This document shows positions 24,198-32,640 of a stretch of DNA of 64,000 nt, in pieces (within the stretch, counting starts at the first letter, position 1; the number at the start of each line of letters is the position of its first letter). The position numbers and the translations under genes are program-made. The notes under the pieces are model-generated. The model was not told where the DNA came from. It did not search any database and worked only from the letters and a program-made list of their open reading frames with translations. The DNA is from Chloroflexus sp. (lineage in GTDB: Bacteria > Chloroflexota > Anaerolineae > Anaerolineales > Villigracilaceae). The stretch spans positions 1-64,000 of the forward strand of contig DYHT01000003.1 of NCBI GenBank assembly GCA_020723995.1, in the 5' to 3' direction.

Positions 24198-24874
24198 GTT
24201 TCATTCTCCAGCAGACCGTCCATCAGGCGGATGACGCGTTGGGTGTGTTTGGCGATAGCCGGGTCGTGGGTTACGATGATCAATGTCGTTCCCCGTTCGC
24301 GATTCAAAGCAAGCAGTAAATTCATGATCTCGTGGCCCGACTTGGAATCCAGGTTTCCGGTCGGCTCGTCCGCCAGGATGATGGCCGGGTTATTGACCAG
24401 GGCACGGGCGATGGCAACGCGCTGCTGCTCGCCGCCGGAAAGCTCCGTTGGGCGGTGACCTATGCGGTCACCCAGATCAACCGATTCCAGGGCGGCGCGC
24501 GCCCGCGCTTTGCGATCGCTGGTGACCCCCGCGTAGCGCAAAGGCAGTTCGACGTTTCCCAGGGCTGTGGTGCGCGCAAGCAGGTTGAAGATCTGGAAAA
24601 CGAAACCGACCTTCCGGTTGCGGATGGTTGCCAATTGATCGTCGTTGAGCGTGGAAACCGTCTCCCCATCCAGGAAATATTCCCCGGAAGATGGCCGATC
24701 GAGGCAGCCCAGCAGATTCATCAACGTGGACTTACCCGAGCCGGACGGCCCCATAATGGCAACCACTTCGCCGCGCTGGATGGTCAGCGATACGCCGCAC
24801 AAAGCATGGACTTCCACCTCGCCCATTTTATAGACTTTGGTCAGGTTTTCGGCAACGATAACTGGGTTTTCCAT
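24194..24874 (-). CDS. MacB/LolD-type ABC exporter ATPase
   Basis: The 226-residue protein has Walker [10 protein letters not shown], signature [20 protein letters not shown], Walker [13 protein letters not shown] and H-loop His in [12 protein letters not shown]. It powers the permease encoded immediately downstream. Start and stop overlap both neighbours by a few bases. Confidence 0.96.
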   Translation of the reverse strand: MENPVIVAENLTKVYKMGEVEVHALCGVSLTIQRGEVVAIMGPSGSGKSTLMNLLGCLDRPSSGEYFLDGETVSTLNDDQLATIRNRKVGFVFQIFNLLARTTALGNVELPLRYAGVTSDRKARARAALESVDLGDRIGHRPTELSGGEQQRVAIARALVNNPAIILADEPTGNLDSKSGHEIMNLLLALNRERGTTLIIVTHDPAIAKHTQRVIRLMDGLLENET

Positions 24875-26310
24875 TAATCGCCTCCGCCCATGCCTCCACC
24901 GAAGGGACCCCCATCGCCGTCACTACCCGGGCCGAACGTCGTCGCCGGCGGGTTCAGGATGATCAAATCACCCTCTTTCAGATCGCCGGCCACAACCTCA
25001 CTCACCGTGTCGGACGACGCGCCGAGCGTGATCTTGACTTCCACGGGTTGACCATAGCGCAGCACATAGACCACGCGCTGGCCGTCCACCAGGCGCACGG
25101 CCCGGTTGAGCACCAGCAATACGTCTTTCAGAGCATTGACCACCACGTTGACGGCGGCAGTCATGCCGGGTTTGACCTGAGCATCTGCGTCGCTTATCTC
25201 GACTGTGACAGTAAAGTTGACCGCGCCCTGGGCAACATCCCCGACCTGGGCTACCTGGGTCACCTGACCGTGATATTCCTTGCCGAAGATGGCATCAAAG
25301 GTGATGACCACCGGCTGCCCAACCTTGACGCTGTTGATATCCACTTCTGAGACCTGCACATCTGCCAGGAGAAGTGAAAGGTCGTCGAGACGAAAACCAT
25401 TTGCGCCGGTTTTGACCTGATCACCTGGCATTACGTTCACAACATTGATTGTCCCGGCAAAGGGCGCTGTCAGGCGCGCCATGTTCAAAGTCGCCTGGAT
25501 GGCAGCTATTTTGGCACGCGCGGCTTCGACATCTGCCGCAGCCGGACCGTCCTTCAAACGCTCCCACTCGCGTTGAACGTCTTCCAATTGCGCTTGAGCC
25601 AGGGCGAGATTGGCGCGGGCTGCATCTATATCGCGGCTGCCGGGTACGAGCAGGAAGAAATTCAAATTGTTCTGGGCGCTTTTGAGCGACTGCTCGGCGT
25701 TGTAGAGGTTCGTGTACGCCTGGGCTTTGCGCGCATCGTCATCCGGCAGGTCTTTTACGTAATCATAGGCTGTCCTGGCCTGATCGTAACTCTTCTGCGC
25801 CAGGGTGTATTTCGCCTGGGCGTTCTGAATGTCGGCCGAGGTGCCGCCGCGGTTTGCACCCAGCAAGCCATCCAGGGTGGCTTTGGCGCTGTTGTAACTT
25901 TTTTGAGCCTGGACTAGGTTCACTTGCGCCTGGGCACGCTGTGTGTTGGAGTCAAGCAGATTATCCAGATTGCGCTGGGCAGTCACCAGGTCGGCTTGCG
26001 CCAGGATGACGTTTTGGGGCAGGGAAGTCTCCGCAAGCGTTGCCAGCACGTCGCCCGCCGCAACCGAGTCTCCGATGATGATATTTACCTTTTCCACGCT
26101 GCCGCTGGTTTGCCAGGTCAGGATGGCGGTCTGGTGGGCGCGCACCGTACCGGTCGCCCCGATGGTGGCGGTCAGCGAGCCGCGTTCAGCCTTAACCGTC
26201 TGAAATTGACCAGCGGCTGCAACCTGATTACGGGTGTTGAGCCAGAATGCGCCCGCGATTAGCGCAATGATCACAACCGCGCCAATGATGATCCACGTCT
26301 TTTTCTTCAT
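24874..26310 (-). CDS. MacA-like periplasmic adaptor (membrane fusion protein)
   Basis: The 478-residue protein has an N-terminal membrane anchor ([20 protein letters not shown]) and split biotinyl-lipoyl halves ([20 protein letters not shown] ... [11 protein letters not shown]). Between them is an unusually long coiled-coil hairpin (about residues 95-270), and a beta-barrel region follows ([20 protein letters not shown]). It ends in a Gly/Asp tail. It joins the ABC permease to the outside. It is first in the operon, preceded by a truncated membrane gene. Confidence 0.94.
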   Translation of the reverse strand: MKKKTWIIIGAVVIIALIAGAFWLNTRNQVAAAGQFQTVKAERGSLTATIGATGTVRAHQTAILTWQTSGSVEKVNIIIGDSVAAGDVLATLAETSLPQNVILAQADLVTAQRNLDNLLDSNTQRAQAQVNLVQAQKSYNSAKATLDGLLGANRGGTSADIQNAQAKYTLAQKSYDQARTAYDYVKDLPDDDARKAQAYTNLYNAEQSLKSAQNNLNFFLLVPGSRDIDAARANLALAQAQLEDVQREWERLKDGPAAADVEAARAKIAAIQATLNMARLTAPFAGTINVVNVMPGDQVKTGANGFRLDDLSLLLADVQVSEVDINSVKVGQPVVITFDAIFGKEYHGQVTQVAQVGDVAQGAVNFTVTVEISDADAQVKPGMTAAVNVVVNALKDVLLVLNRAVRLVDGQRVVYVLRYGQPVEVKITLGASSDTVSEVVAGDLKEGDLIILNPPATTFGPGSDGDGGPFGGGMGGGD

Positions 26311-26372
26311 TATCGTTTCTTCCTCCGTAAAATAAAGATATTTGATAGTCTCGAAATTTTTTGCTTGATTTG

Positions 26373-27180
26373 CTAAAGAGTCGCTTCAACGGGGGTGAGC
26401 GTTTCCAGGGCTTTGATTTCCCGGTAGGTGAGTGTCCAGACGCTGGATTCGTAGATATTGTACCAGCCGCTAATCAGGAATAGAGGCGAGAACAGCACCA
26501 GGAAGAAGAACGGCAGGGCGACGAGGATGGCGATGATCCAAGTCAGAGGACCGCTGGCGAAGAGACTGGTGACGCCAAAGGCGACCAGGCCAGGGATGGC
26601 GGCGACGATCAGGCCCGCCAGTCCGGTAATCAGGTAAACTGGAATGAGCAGGAAGAATAGGAGCATCACACCGATCCCGAAGCCGATGCCGATGCCGAGC
26701 ATGACCAGCCACATCAGCGCGGCGCTCTTCCAGTTGCGTTTGAACATTGCCCAGCCGCGGCTGAAAGACTCACCCACGCCGGCATCCTCCAGCGCCGCTT
26801 CCCGCACGAAGAATTGGCGCAGCAGGCCCAGGAAGATCATCAGGATGATGAAGGCGAAGATGAACAGAAAGGCGCACCCGATGGCGGCGACCGTCCCGCC
26901 GAAGGCCAGACCGTTGCTGCCACTCTCCACACTGAAGAAGAACAGCACACCCACGCCAATGATCAGCAAAACGAAGAGGATGGCCGGCAGGCTGATGATC
27001 AGGTCAATCACCCACATGCGGAAGGCGCGCCGCGACCAGCCCAGTTTCCAGCCCTGCTTGAAGCCAACCCTGGTGCCGGTCTGCTCATAATCGTCCACCA
27101 TGCGGAGGATTGCGGTTTCCGACACGTAGCGGACAAAGGTCATGATTACAGCCAGGATGAGGATGAACCCGGCGAGTGGC
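26373..27180 (-). pseudogene. Multi-pass membrane protein lacking its N terminus
   Basis: From ATG 27143 the frame gives 256 residues with five or more hydrophobic segments, including WVIDLIISLPAILFVLLIIG. The frame is open further upstream with hydrophobic residues (GFILILAVIMTFVRYV), showing that the real protein began earlier and that its first part is missing. The upstream sequence is the middle of a sigma factor gene. It could still be translated from 27143. It resembles poly-helical DUF4013/DUF7544-like proteins; the function is unknown. Confidence 0.65.
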
Positions 27181-27448
27181 GCAGCGTGTCCAGCGCGGCG
27201 TTGACGGCGATGCGGTACAGCCAGTTGCGCAGGGGAGAGACCGGGCGGTAGGATGCCAGCTTCAGCCAGGCGCGGATAAAAGCTTCCTGGGCGGCATCTT
27301 CAGCCAGTTGTACGTCGCCGCACAGTCGGTAGACCACGTTCACCACACCAGCCTGGTGGCGGCGGACTAGTTCCCCAAAAGCACTGCGGTCACCTTTTTG
27401 CGCCTTTGCGACCAGGCTGGCTTCGGTTTCCGCAGGAGATGTCATCAA
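27146..27448 (-). pseudogene. ECF sigma factor gene truncated after region 2
   Basis: The 100-residue frame has sigma region 2 (LVRRHQAGVVNVVYRLCGDV, AEDAAQEAFIRAWLKLASYR, PLRNWLYRIAVNAALDTLRH). It then ends in SPGSSSSWL, which is out-of-frame membrane-protein sequence. Region 4, needed for -35 recognition, is absent. The junction near 27180 fuses it by deletion to the membrane gene. Confidence 0.82.
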
Positions 27449-27689
27449 CGCCGTCCATCCTTTCTGCTCTTGGCTGCTACTCTATTAACGGGATATAACT
27501 CAATTTTATTCGGAAACAGGGTTATGTCACAGGAAATGAGTGAATCCCGCACCCTTTTTGACAGGAATCTTATATAATACATTGTGATTATTGTCGCAAG
27601 CATTGGTGACATTAAAGCCTGTGTGTCGAATAAAAGATTGGGTATCATGTTATTGATACTATTGGTATTGTCAACATGTTGGAGGCTCA

Positions 27690-29126
27690 ATGCAAACGAT
27701 CCCTGGCGAATATTTGGAAATAGACCGCAAAGCGCGCGTCTACATGCCCTACCAGGACCTGACCCTGCGCTCAGCAACAGAACGGGTATGTGACTTTGGC
27801 GATGTAGTCATCCCACTTGATTCGGATCGGGCCATGCTGGAAGCTTCGCGCTGCATTCACTGCCCCGACCCGGCGCCGTGCATGTTGGCCTGCCCGTGCC
27901 ACAACGACATCCCCTCAGCCATGTGGCTGATCGAACAAGGGCGGTATGTCGAAGCCGCTCAATTGTACCGGCAAACCAGTTCACTGCCTGAAATTTGCTC
28001 ACGTGTTTGCCCGCACGAACAACTTTGCCAGGGTTCCTGCGTACTCAACAAGACCCACGAACCGGTGCTGTGCGGCCCGCTGGAAACCTTCGTCACCTGC
28101 TACGAGCGCAAGATGGAGGGTGTGGCCATCCCGGTCGGCCCGCCAAGCGGCAGGAAAGTCGCCATCGTCGGCGCGGGCCCGGCCGGCCTGGGTTGCGCTG
28201 AGAGTCTGATCCAGAAAGGCCATGCCGTAACCTTCTTCGATAGCAAGCCGGCCCCCGGAGGCCTGCTCGTCTATGGCATCCCCAACTTCAAACTGGCCAA
28301 GGAAGTCTTCTTCTGCCGCTGGGGCGATTACGAAAAGGCGGGCGCCAAATTCGTCGGTAACACCTATATCGGTAATGACAAGACCATTGATGACTTGTTC
28401 AAAGAAGGTTTCGAGGCCGTGTTCATCGGCGTGGGCGTTGGCATCGACGCCAAGATGGAAGTGCCCGGCGAAGACCTGCCCGGCGTATACGAAGCCACCG
28501 ATTTCCTGATGCGCGGCAACACCGACCTGAACCTGCTCCCGGAAGATCAGCGCGAGCGACCTTCCATCGGCAAACGCGTGGCGGTCATCGGCGGCGGCGA
28601 TACGGCTTCCGACTGCCTGCGCACCGCCCTGCGCATTGGCGCGGAACAGGTCATCTGCCTCTACCGCCGCACTGAAAAGGAAATGCCCGGCGGCAAGAAA
28701 GACCGCCAGATGGCGAAAGAAGAAGGCGCCCAGTACCGCTTTTTAACCCAACCGGTGAAATTCATCGCCGGTGAAGACGGCCAACTGGCTGCCATCGAGT
28801 GCATCGAAATGAAACTGGGCGAGCCGGACGCCAAAGGCCGCCGCAAGCCGGTGCCGATCGAAGGCTCGAATTTCTCTGTGGCCGCCGATACGGCCATCAA
28901 GGCCCTTGGCTACTGGCCGGACCCGGTCATCGGCGAGTCCACCCCCGGCCTGGAGACGCACGACTGGGGCCTGATCAGCGTGGTGGACAAAGAGACCGGC
29001 GCCACCAGCCGGGCGGGCGTCTTCGCCGGCGGCGATGTCGTCACTGGTCCCGACCTGGTGGTCACGGCCATGGTGTCCGGCCGCAAGGCTGCCATAGCGA
29101 TGGATGAGTATTTGAGAGGCAAGTAA
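27690..29126 (+). CDS. GltD-like NAD(P)-dependent oxidoreductase
   Basis: The 478-residue protein matches the small subunit of glutamate synthase and related flavoproteins. Two N-terminal Cys clusters (CIHCPDPAPCMLACPC; CSRVCPHEQLCQGSC) should bind 4Fe-4S clusters. The FAD site is VAIVGAGPAGLGCAESLIQK, the NAD(P) site VAVIGGGDTASDCLRTALRI and the C-terminal FAD block GVFAGGDVVTGPDLVVTAM. No gltB large subunit is nearby, so it may serve another electron-accepting partner. GGAGG precedes ATG 27690. Confidence 0.92.
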   Translation: MQTIPGEYLEIDRKARVYMPYQDLTLRSATERVCDFGDVVIPLDSDRAMLEASRCIHCPDPAPCMLACPCHNDIPSAMWLIEQGRYVEAAQLYRQTSSLPEICSRVCPHEQLCQGSCVLNKTHEPVLCGPLETFVTCYERKMEGVAIPVGPPSGRKVAIVGAGPAGLGCAESLIQKGHAVTFFDSKPAPGGLLVYGIPNFKLAKEVFFCRWGDYEKAGAKFVGNTYIGNDKTIDDLFKEGFEAVFIGVGVGIDAKMEVPGEDLPGVYEATDFLMRGNTDLNLLPEDQRERPSIGKRVAVIGGGDTASDCLRTALRIGAEQVICLYRRTEKEMPGGKKDRQMAKEEGAQYRFLTQPVKFIAGEDGQLAAIECIEMKLGEPDAKGRRKPVPIEGSNFSVAADTAIKALGYWPDPVIGESTPGLETHDWGLISVVDKETGATSRAGVFAGGDVVTGPDLVVTAMVSGRKAAIAMDEYLRGK

Positions 29127-29170
29127 ACCTTCGCACCATATTCCGTTTACCAATGCGCATCATACTTCGT

Positions 29171-29206
29171 ACAGAGACGACCCGAAAGGTCGTCTCTGTT
29201 TCTTAT
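29171..29206 (+). terminator. Rho-independent terminator after the gltD-like gene
   Basis: ACAGAGACGACC-CGAAA-GGTCGTCTCTGT is a perfect 12-bp stem followed by TTCTTATTT. It stands 45 bases after the stop. Confidence 0.88.
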
Positions 29207-29226
29207 TTGTGGTTATAATCACCCGC

Positions 29227-30501
29227 ATGTTTGTTCACATCCTACATAAGGTCGAAATCGCCGTCTTTGCCATCTGTCTCAGCGCCTTGCTCGGCGGCAG
29301 CACCCTGCTGGCCCCCTCCGATGCGATCGACCGCACGCGCGCCTTCACCCGCCCGGTCGAATTCGATTACTTCGATTGGACGCTGGACGCCTTCGGCGTC
29401 AAATTCGCCCAAGCGGCCAGCGGAACCCCCTTTTATTTCAATGAAAGCGCCCAGCGCCAGATCGTCCGCGATTACCTGCGCCTGACAGAACAGATTTTAC
29501 AGGACGAGAACAAACTCAAACTGATCTACGCCAACCCGCAGGTGAAAAACCCGCAGGCCGTCTCGGCCGGCCTGCGGGCAACCTTGGCGAGTCTCTACGC
29601 GCGGCAGGGCGAACTGGCTCCAATCGCCGAAGCTGTGCTGCAGGAACAAATCAGCGCCCTGGTGAGCGAGCTGGGCCTGACAACCGGTGGCCAGCCCATC
29701 CCGCCGGTCCTATTTCACATCAGCCCGCTACCCTACAACCTGATCGTCTCGCCGCGCGACAAGATCCAAGAGGATGCCAGCATTTCACTGCTGCCCGACC
29801 TGACTGTTGACCACCAGGCCGCACTCGAAGCGCAGGTGGACAAAGCCCTCAATGTCTCCTCGCTGGTCGTGCCGGTGGGCGGCATCGGCTCGTATCCGAC
29901 CATGGTGATGCGCACCACTTCCCTGGATTGGCTTACGAACACCATCGCCCACGAGTGGATCCACAACTGGCTCACCCTGCGGCCGTTGGGATTGAACTAC
30001 GAAACCACCTCCGAACTGCGCACCATGAACGAGACAACCGCCTCCATCGCCGGAGGCGAGATCGGGGCGCTCATCATCCAGCGTTACTACCCCGAATTGA
30101 CTCAAGCCCTCATGCCTCAAACCGTGCAGATCGCCCTGCCGCTGGGCCGCCCCGACCCGAACGACTTGCGCAAGCCCTTCGACTTCCGCACCGAGATGCA
30201 CGCCACGCGCGTGACTGTGGATAATCTGCTGGCCGAGGACAAGATCGAAGAGGCCGAGGCTTATATGGAATTGCGCCGCCAACTCTTTTGGGAGAACGGT
30301 TATCCCATCCGCAAGCTCAACCAGGCTTATTTCGCCTTCTACGGCGCGTATGCGGATATTCCCGGCGGCGCGGCGGGCGCAGACCCGGTCGGCCCGGCAG
30401 TGCGTCAACTGCGCGCCCAAAGCGCCTCGCTGGGCGAGTTCCTGCGCTGCATCGCACAGATGTCCTCGTTCCAGCAGTTGCAAGCGGCGCTATCGAAATG
30501 A
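29227..30501 (+). CDS. Membrane-anchored putative zinc metallopeptidase
   Basis: The 424-residue protein has an N-terminal signal anchor (VEIAVFAICLSALLGGSTLL) and a large external domain. HEWIH in NTIAHEWIHNWLTLRPLGLN is a zinc HExxH motif, and a Glu in RTMNETTASIAGGEIG about 30 residues later could be the third ligand, as in gluzincins. I do not recognise a named family. The start is ATG 29227. Confidence 0.75.
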   Translation: MFVHILHKVEIAVFAICLSALLGGSTLLAPSDAIDRTRAFTRPVEFDYFDWTLDAFGVKFAQAASGTPFYFNESAQRQIVRDYLRLTEQILQDENKLKLIYANPQVKNPQAVSAGLRATLASLYARQGELAPIAEAVLQEQISALVSELGLTTGGQPIPPVLFHISPLPYNLIVSPRDKIQEDASISLLPDLTVDHQAALEAQVDKALNVSSLVVPVGGIGSYPTMVMRTTSLDWLTNTIAHEWIHNWLTLRPLGLNYETTSELRTMNETTASIAGGEIGALIIQRYYPELTQALMPQTVQIALPLGRPDPNDLRKPFDFRTEMHATRVTVDNLLAEDKIEEAEAYMELRRQLFWENGYPIRKLNQAYFAFYGAYADIPGGAAGADPVGPAVRQLRAQSASLGEFLRCIAQMSSFQQLQAALSK

Positions 30502-30513
30502 TTTACGATTGAC

Positions 30514-30606
30514 GATCACGTTTCCCTGCGTTTCGACAGGCCGGGCGTGGTCGGCATGTCCAACGCGGGGCCGGGCACCAACGGCAGCCAGCTCATCAGG
30601 GGATGA
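30514..30606 (+). pseudogene. Remnant of a cyclophilin-type peptidyl-prolyl isomerase
   Basis: The frame reads RFDRPGVVGMSNAGPGTNGS then QL before a stop. This is the highly conserved cyclophilin block RHDRPGxxSMANAGPNTNGSQFFIT. Only about 30 codons remain, with no start or body. It ends exactly where a hairpin repeat region begins. Confidence 0.8.
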
Positions 30607-30628
30607 ATCCCCCTGCTGAGTTCATGAA

Positions 30629-30646
30629 AGTCGGCTGAAGCCGACT
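30629..30646. repeat. TGAA tetraloop hairpin
   Basis: AGTCGGC-TGAA-GCCGACT is a perfect 7-bp stem, same class as 218-235 and 13452-13463. Confidence 0.65.
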
Positions 30647-30697
30647 CCGCTTCCGGCAGGCTGTTACAAGAAAGATAGGTAACCCCTAAAGGACAAA

Positions 30698-31912
30698 ATG
30701 CAAAGCCGATCTTACCACCTCCCCTCTCTATTCCTCGCCATCTTCAGCGGGCTGGGGATTCTTTTCACATTCAGCGGCGGGATGTTCATGCTCCTTTCGG
30801 GCGTACTCGCACTGGGCCGGCCAGCGCTTTTCCAAAATCTCGCTGCCGCGCCTGACAGTGATTTCCTCCTTGCTAACGGATTGTTCCTTTGTGCGGTATT
30901 GCTGACACCATCGCTGTACTACAGCCTGCGTAGAATAAGCGCTAAATCCATACAACCGGCTTCCATTCGCCCGATCCGCTTCTGGCAGGTAATCGTGATC
31001 CTGGCGCTTTGGGTTATTTCAGTCCTTTTGGGCGCCTGGCCGGGGAACCACCTCGAGGTAAGCTGGCCTGTGACGCCGCTCTTCTACCTGCCAGCGATTG
31101 CCCTGCCCGTACTGACCCTGCTCTGGATCGGCCTGGGCGGCCTGCCGCTCGGCTCCCGCCAGCGCCTGTGGGGCACCTTCGGGATAGGGATGCTGGCCGG
31201 CCCGGGCCTGGCCGCATTGGCCGAATCCGTGATCTACCTCAGCTTGGCGGTCTTAGGCCTCGGCCTGCTGGCTTTCCACCCCGAATGGATGGGGACTTTT
31301 ACGCAGATCGAGACACAATTAGCCTCAGCCAGAGACCTGGATACCATCCTGGCAGTCCTTGCACCCTACCTGATGAATCCGCTCGTGATCCTGCTGGCAG
31401 TCTTCGTCATGGCGGGCCTGGTGCCGTTGATCGAGGAGCTGGTCAAGCCCATCGCGGTTTGGTTGCTGGCGGGTCGTCTGCGCAGCCCGGCCCAGGGTTT
31501 CGCACTGGGCATATTGAGCGGGGCGGGATTCGCGCTGGTGGAGGGCTTGGTGGCGGCCAGCAGCGCCGGAGAAGACTGGAGTGTGTTGGCCGTGGCACGC
31601 GCTGGCGGGAGCCTTATGCACATCCTGGCAACCGGGCTGATGGGCTGGGGAATCGCCTCGGCCTGGCAGGAACGTCGTATCCTGCGTCTGATCGGCTCAT
31701 ACGCGCTATCCGTCAGCATTCACGGCCTGTGGAACGGCATGACGGTGATGATCGTGTTCGGAGGCTTGCGCGCCTTCCTCGCCGGGGCAAGCCCGGATGT
31801 GCTGGGCACTTCGATCAGCATTGCCGGTGTGAGCCTGCTGGTCATCCTGTCCGCGTTCACGCTAATCACCCTGGTGCTGCTCAACCGAAAGCTCAGGCCG
31901 GTTACACCATGA
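30698..31912 (+). CDS. PrsW-family intramembrane metalloprotease
   Basis: The 404-residue protein has about nine membrane segments. PrsW motifs are present: EELVKP (EExxK), GFALVEG, HILATGLMGW and HGLWNG. These hold the Glu and His residues thought to bind metal. In Bacillus PrsW cleaves an anti-sigma factor; a related signalling role is possible here but unproven. AAAGGAC precedes the ATG. Confidence 0.85.
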   Translation: MQSRSYHLPSLFLAIFSGLGILFTFSGGMFMLLSGVLALGRPALFQNLAAAPDSDFLLANGLFLCAVLLTPSLYYSLRRISAKSIQPASIRPIRFWQVIVILALWVISVLLGAWPGNHLEVSWPVTPLFYLPAIALPVLTLLWIGLGGLPLGSRQRLWGTFGIGMLAGPGLAALAESVIYLSLAVLGLGLLAFHPEWMGTFTQIETQLASARDLDTILAVLAPYLMNPLVILLAVFVMAGLVPLIEELVKPIAVWLLAGRLRSPAQGFALGILSGAGFALVEGLVAASSAGEDWSVLAVARAGGSLMHILATGLMGWGIASAWQERRILRLIGSYALSVSIHGLWNGMTVMIVFGGLRAFLAGASPDVLGTSISIAGVSLLVILSAFTLITLVLLNRKLRPVTP

Positions 31913-31959
31913 GATAATGTTGTATAATCGCCCAGCCTACTTCAAAATAAGGATAGATC

Positions 31960-32613
31960 ATGCAAATTCTTCTTCAAGTCGTTGACATTTTTTTTCACCT
32001 GGACATATACCTGAGGGATGTCATCTCCACTTACGGCGTATGGACCTATGCTCTGCTTTTCTTCGTCATTTTCCTGGAGACCGGCTTCGTGGTGACCCCC
32101 TTCCTGCCCGGCGATTCGCTGCTCTTCGCCGCCGGGACGTTTGCCGCGCTGGGGGCGCTCAACCCGTTCGTGCTTTTCATTTTGCTGACCGCGGCAGCCA
32201 TCCTGGGCGATACGGTCAACTACTGGATCGGTCACGCCATCGGGGCTCGTGCCTTCAGCGGCGAGATCAAATGGATCAAAAAGGAATACATGGAGCGCAC
32301 GCACGCCTTCTTCGAGAAGCATGGCGGCAAGACCATTTTCCTGGCGCGCTTTGTGCCTATCGTGCGCACCTTCGCCCCTTTCGTGGCCGGGGTGGGCAGG
32401 ATGTCGTATGGTTATTTTATTTCCTACAACGTGTTCGGCGGGATTGTCTGGGTGGCGCTGTTCGTGGCGGCCGGTTTTTTCTTCGGCAATATTGACTTCG
32501 TCAAGCACAACTTCTCGCTGGTTATCATGGCCATCATCCTCATTTCAATCGTGCCGATGGTGGTGGAGGCTGTGAAGGCGAGGAGAGAGAAACGAGTGAA
32601 AAGTAACGAGTAG
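31960..32613 (+). CDS. DedA-family membrane protein
   Basis: The 217-residue protein has the DedA/SNARE-associated (VTT) layout. It includes FLETGFVVTPFLPGDSLLFA, ILGDTVNYWIGHAIGARAF and ARFVPIVRTFAPFVAGVGRM with conserved Arg residues. DedA proteins are linked to lipid flipping and membrane homeostasis. A TATAAT (31923-31928) stands about 30 bases upstream. Confidence 0.92.
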   Translation: MQILLQVVDIFFHLDIYLRDVISTYGVWTYALLFFVIFLETGFVVTPFLPGDSLLFAAGTFAALGALNPFVLFILLTAAAILGDTVNYWIGHAIGARAFSGEIKWIKKEYMERTHAFFEKHGGKTIFLARFVPIVRTFAPFVAGVGRMSYGYFISYNVFGGIVWVALFVAAGFFFGNIDFVKHNFSLVIMAIILISIVPMVVEAVKARREKRVKSNE

Positions 32614-32640
32614 AAAAAAACCAATTGCGTGGAAACGTTG

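Noticed and set aside
27558-27578. TTGACA and TATAAT as a promoter for the gltD-like gene
   Set aside because: The boxes are only 9 bases apart, too close for sigma-70; one may be real with another partner, but I cannot support the pair.
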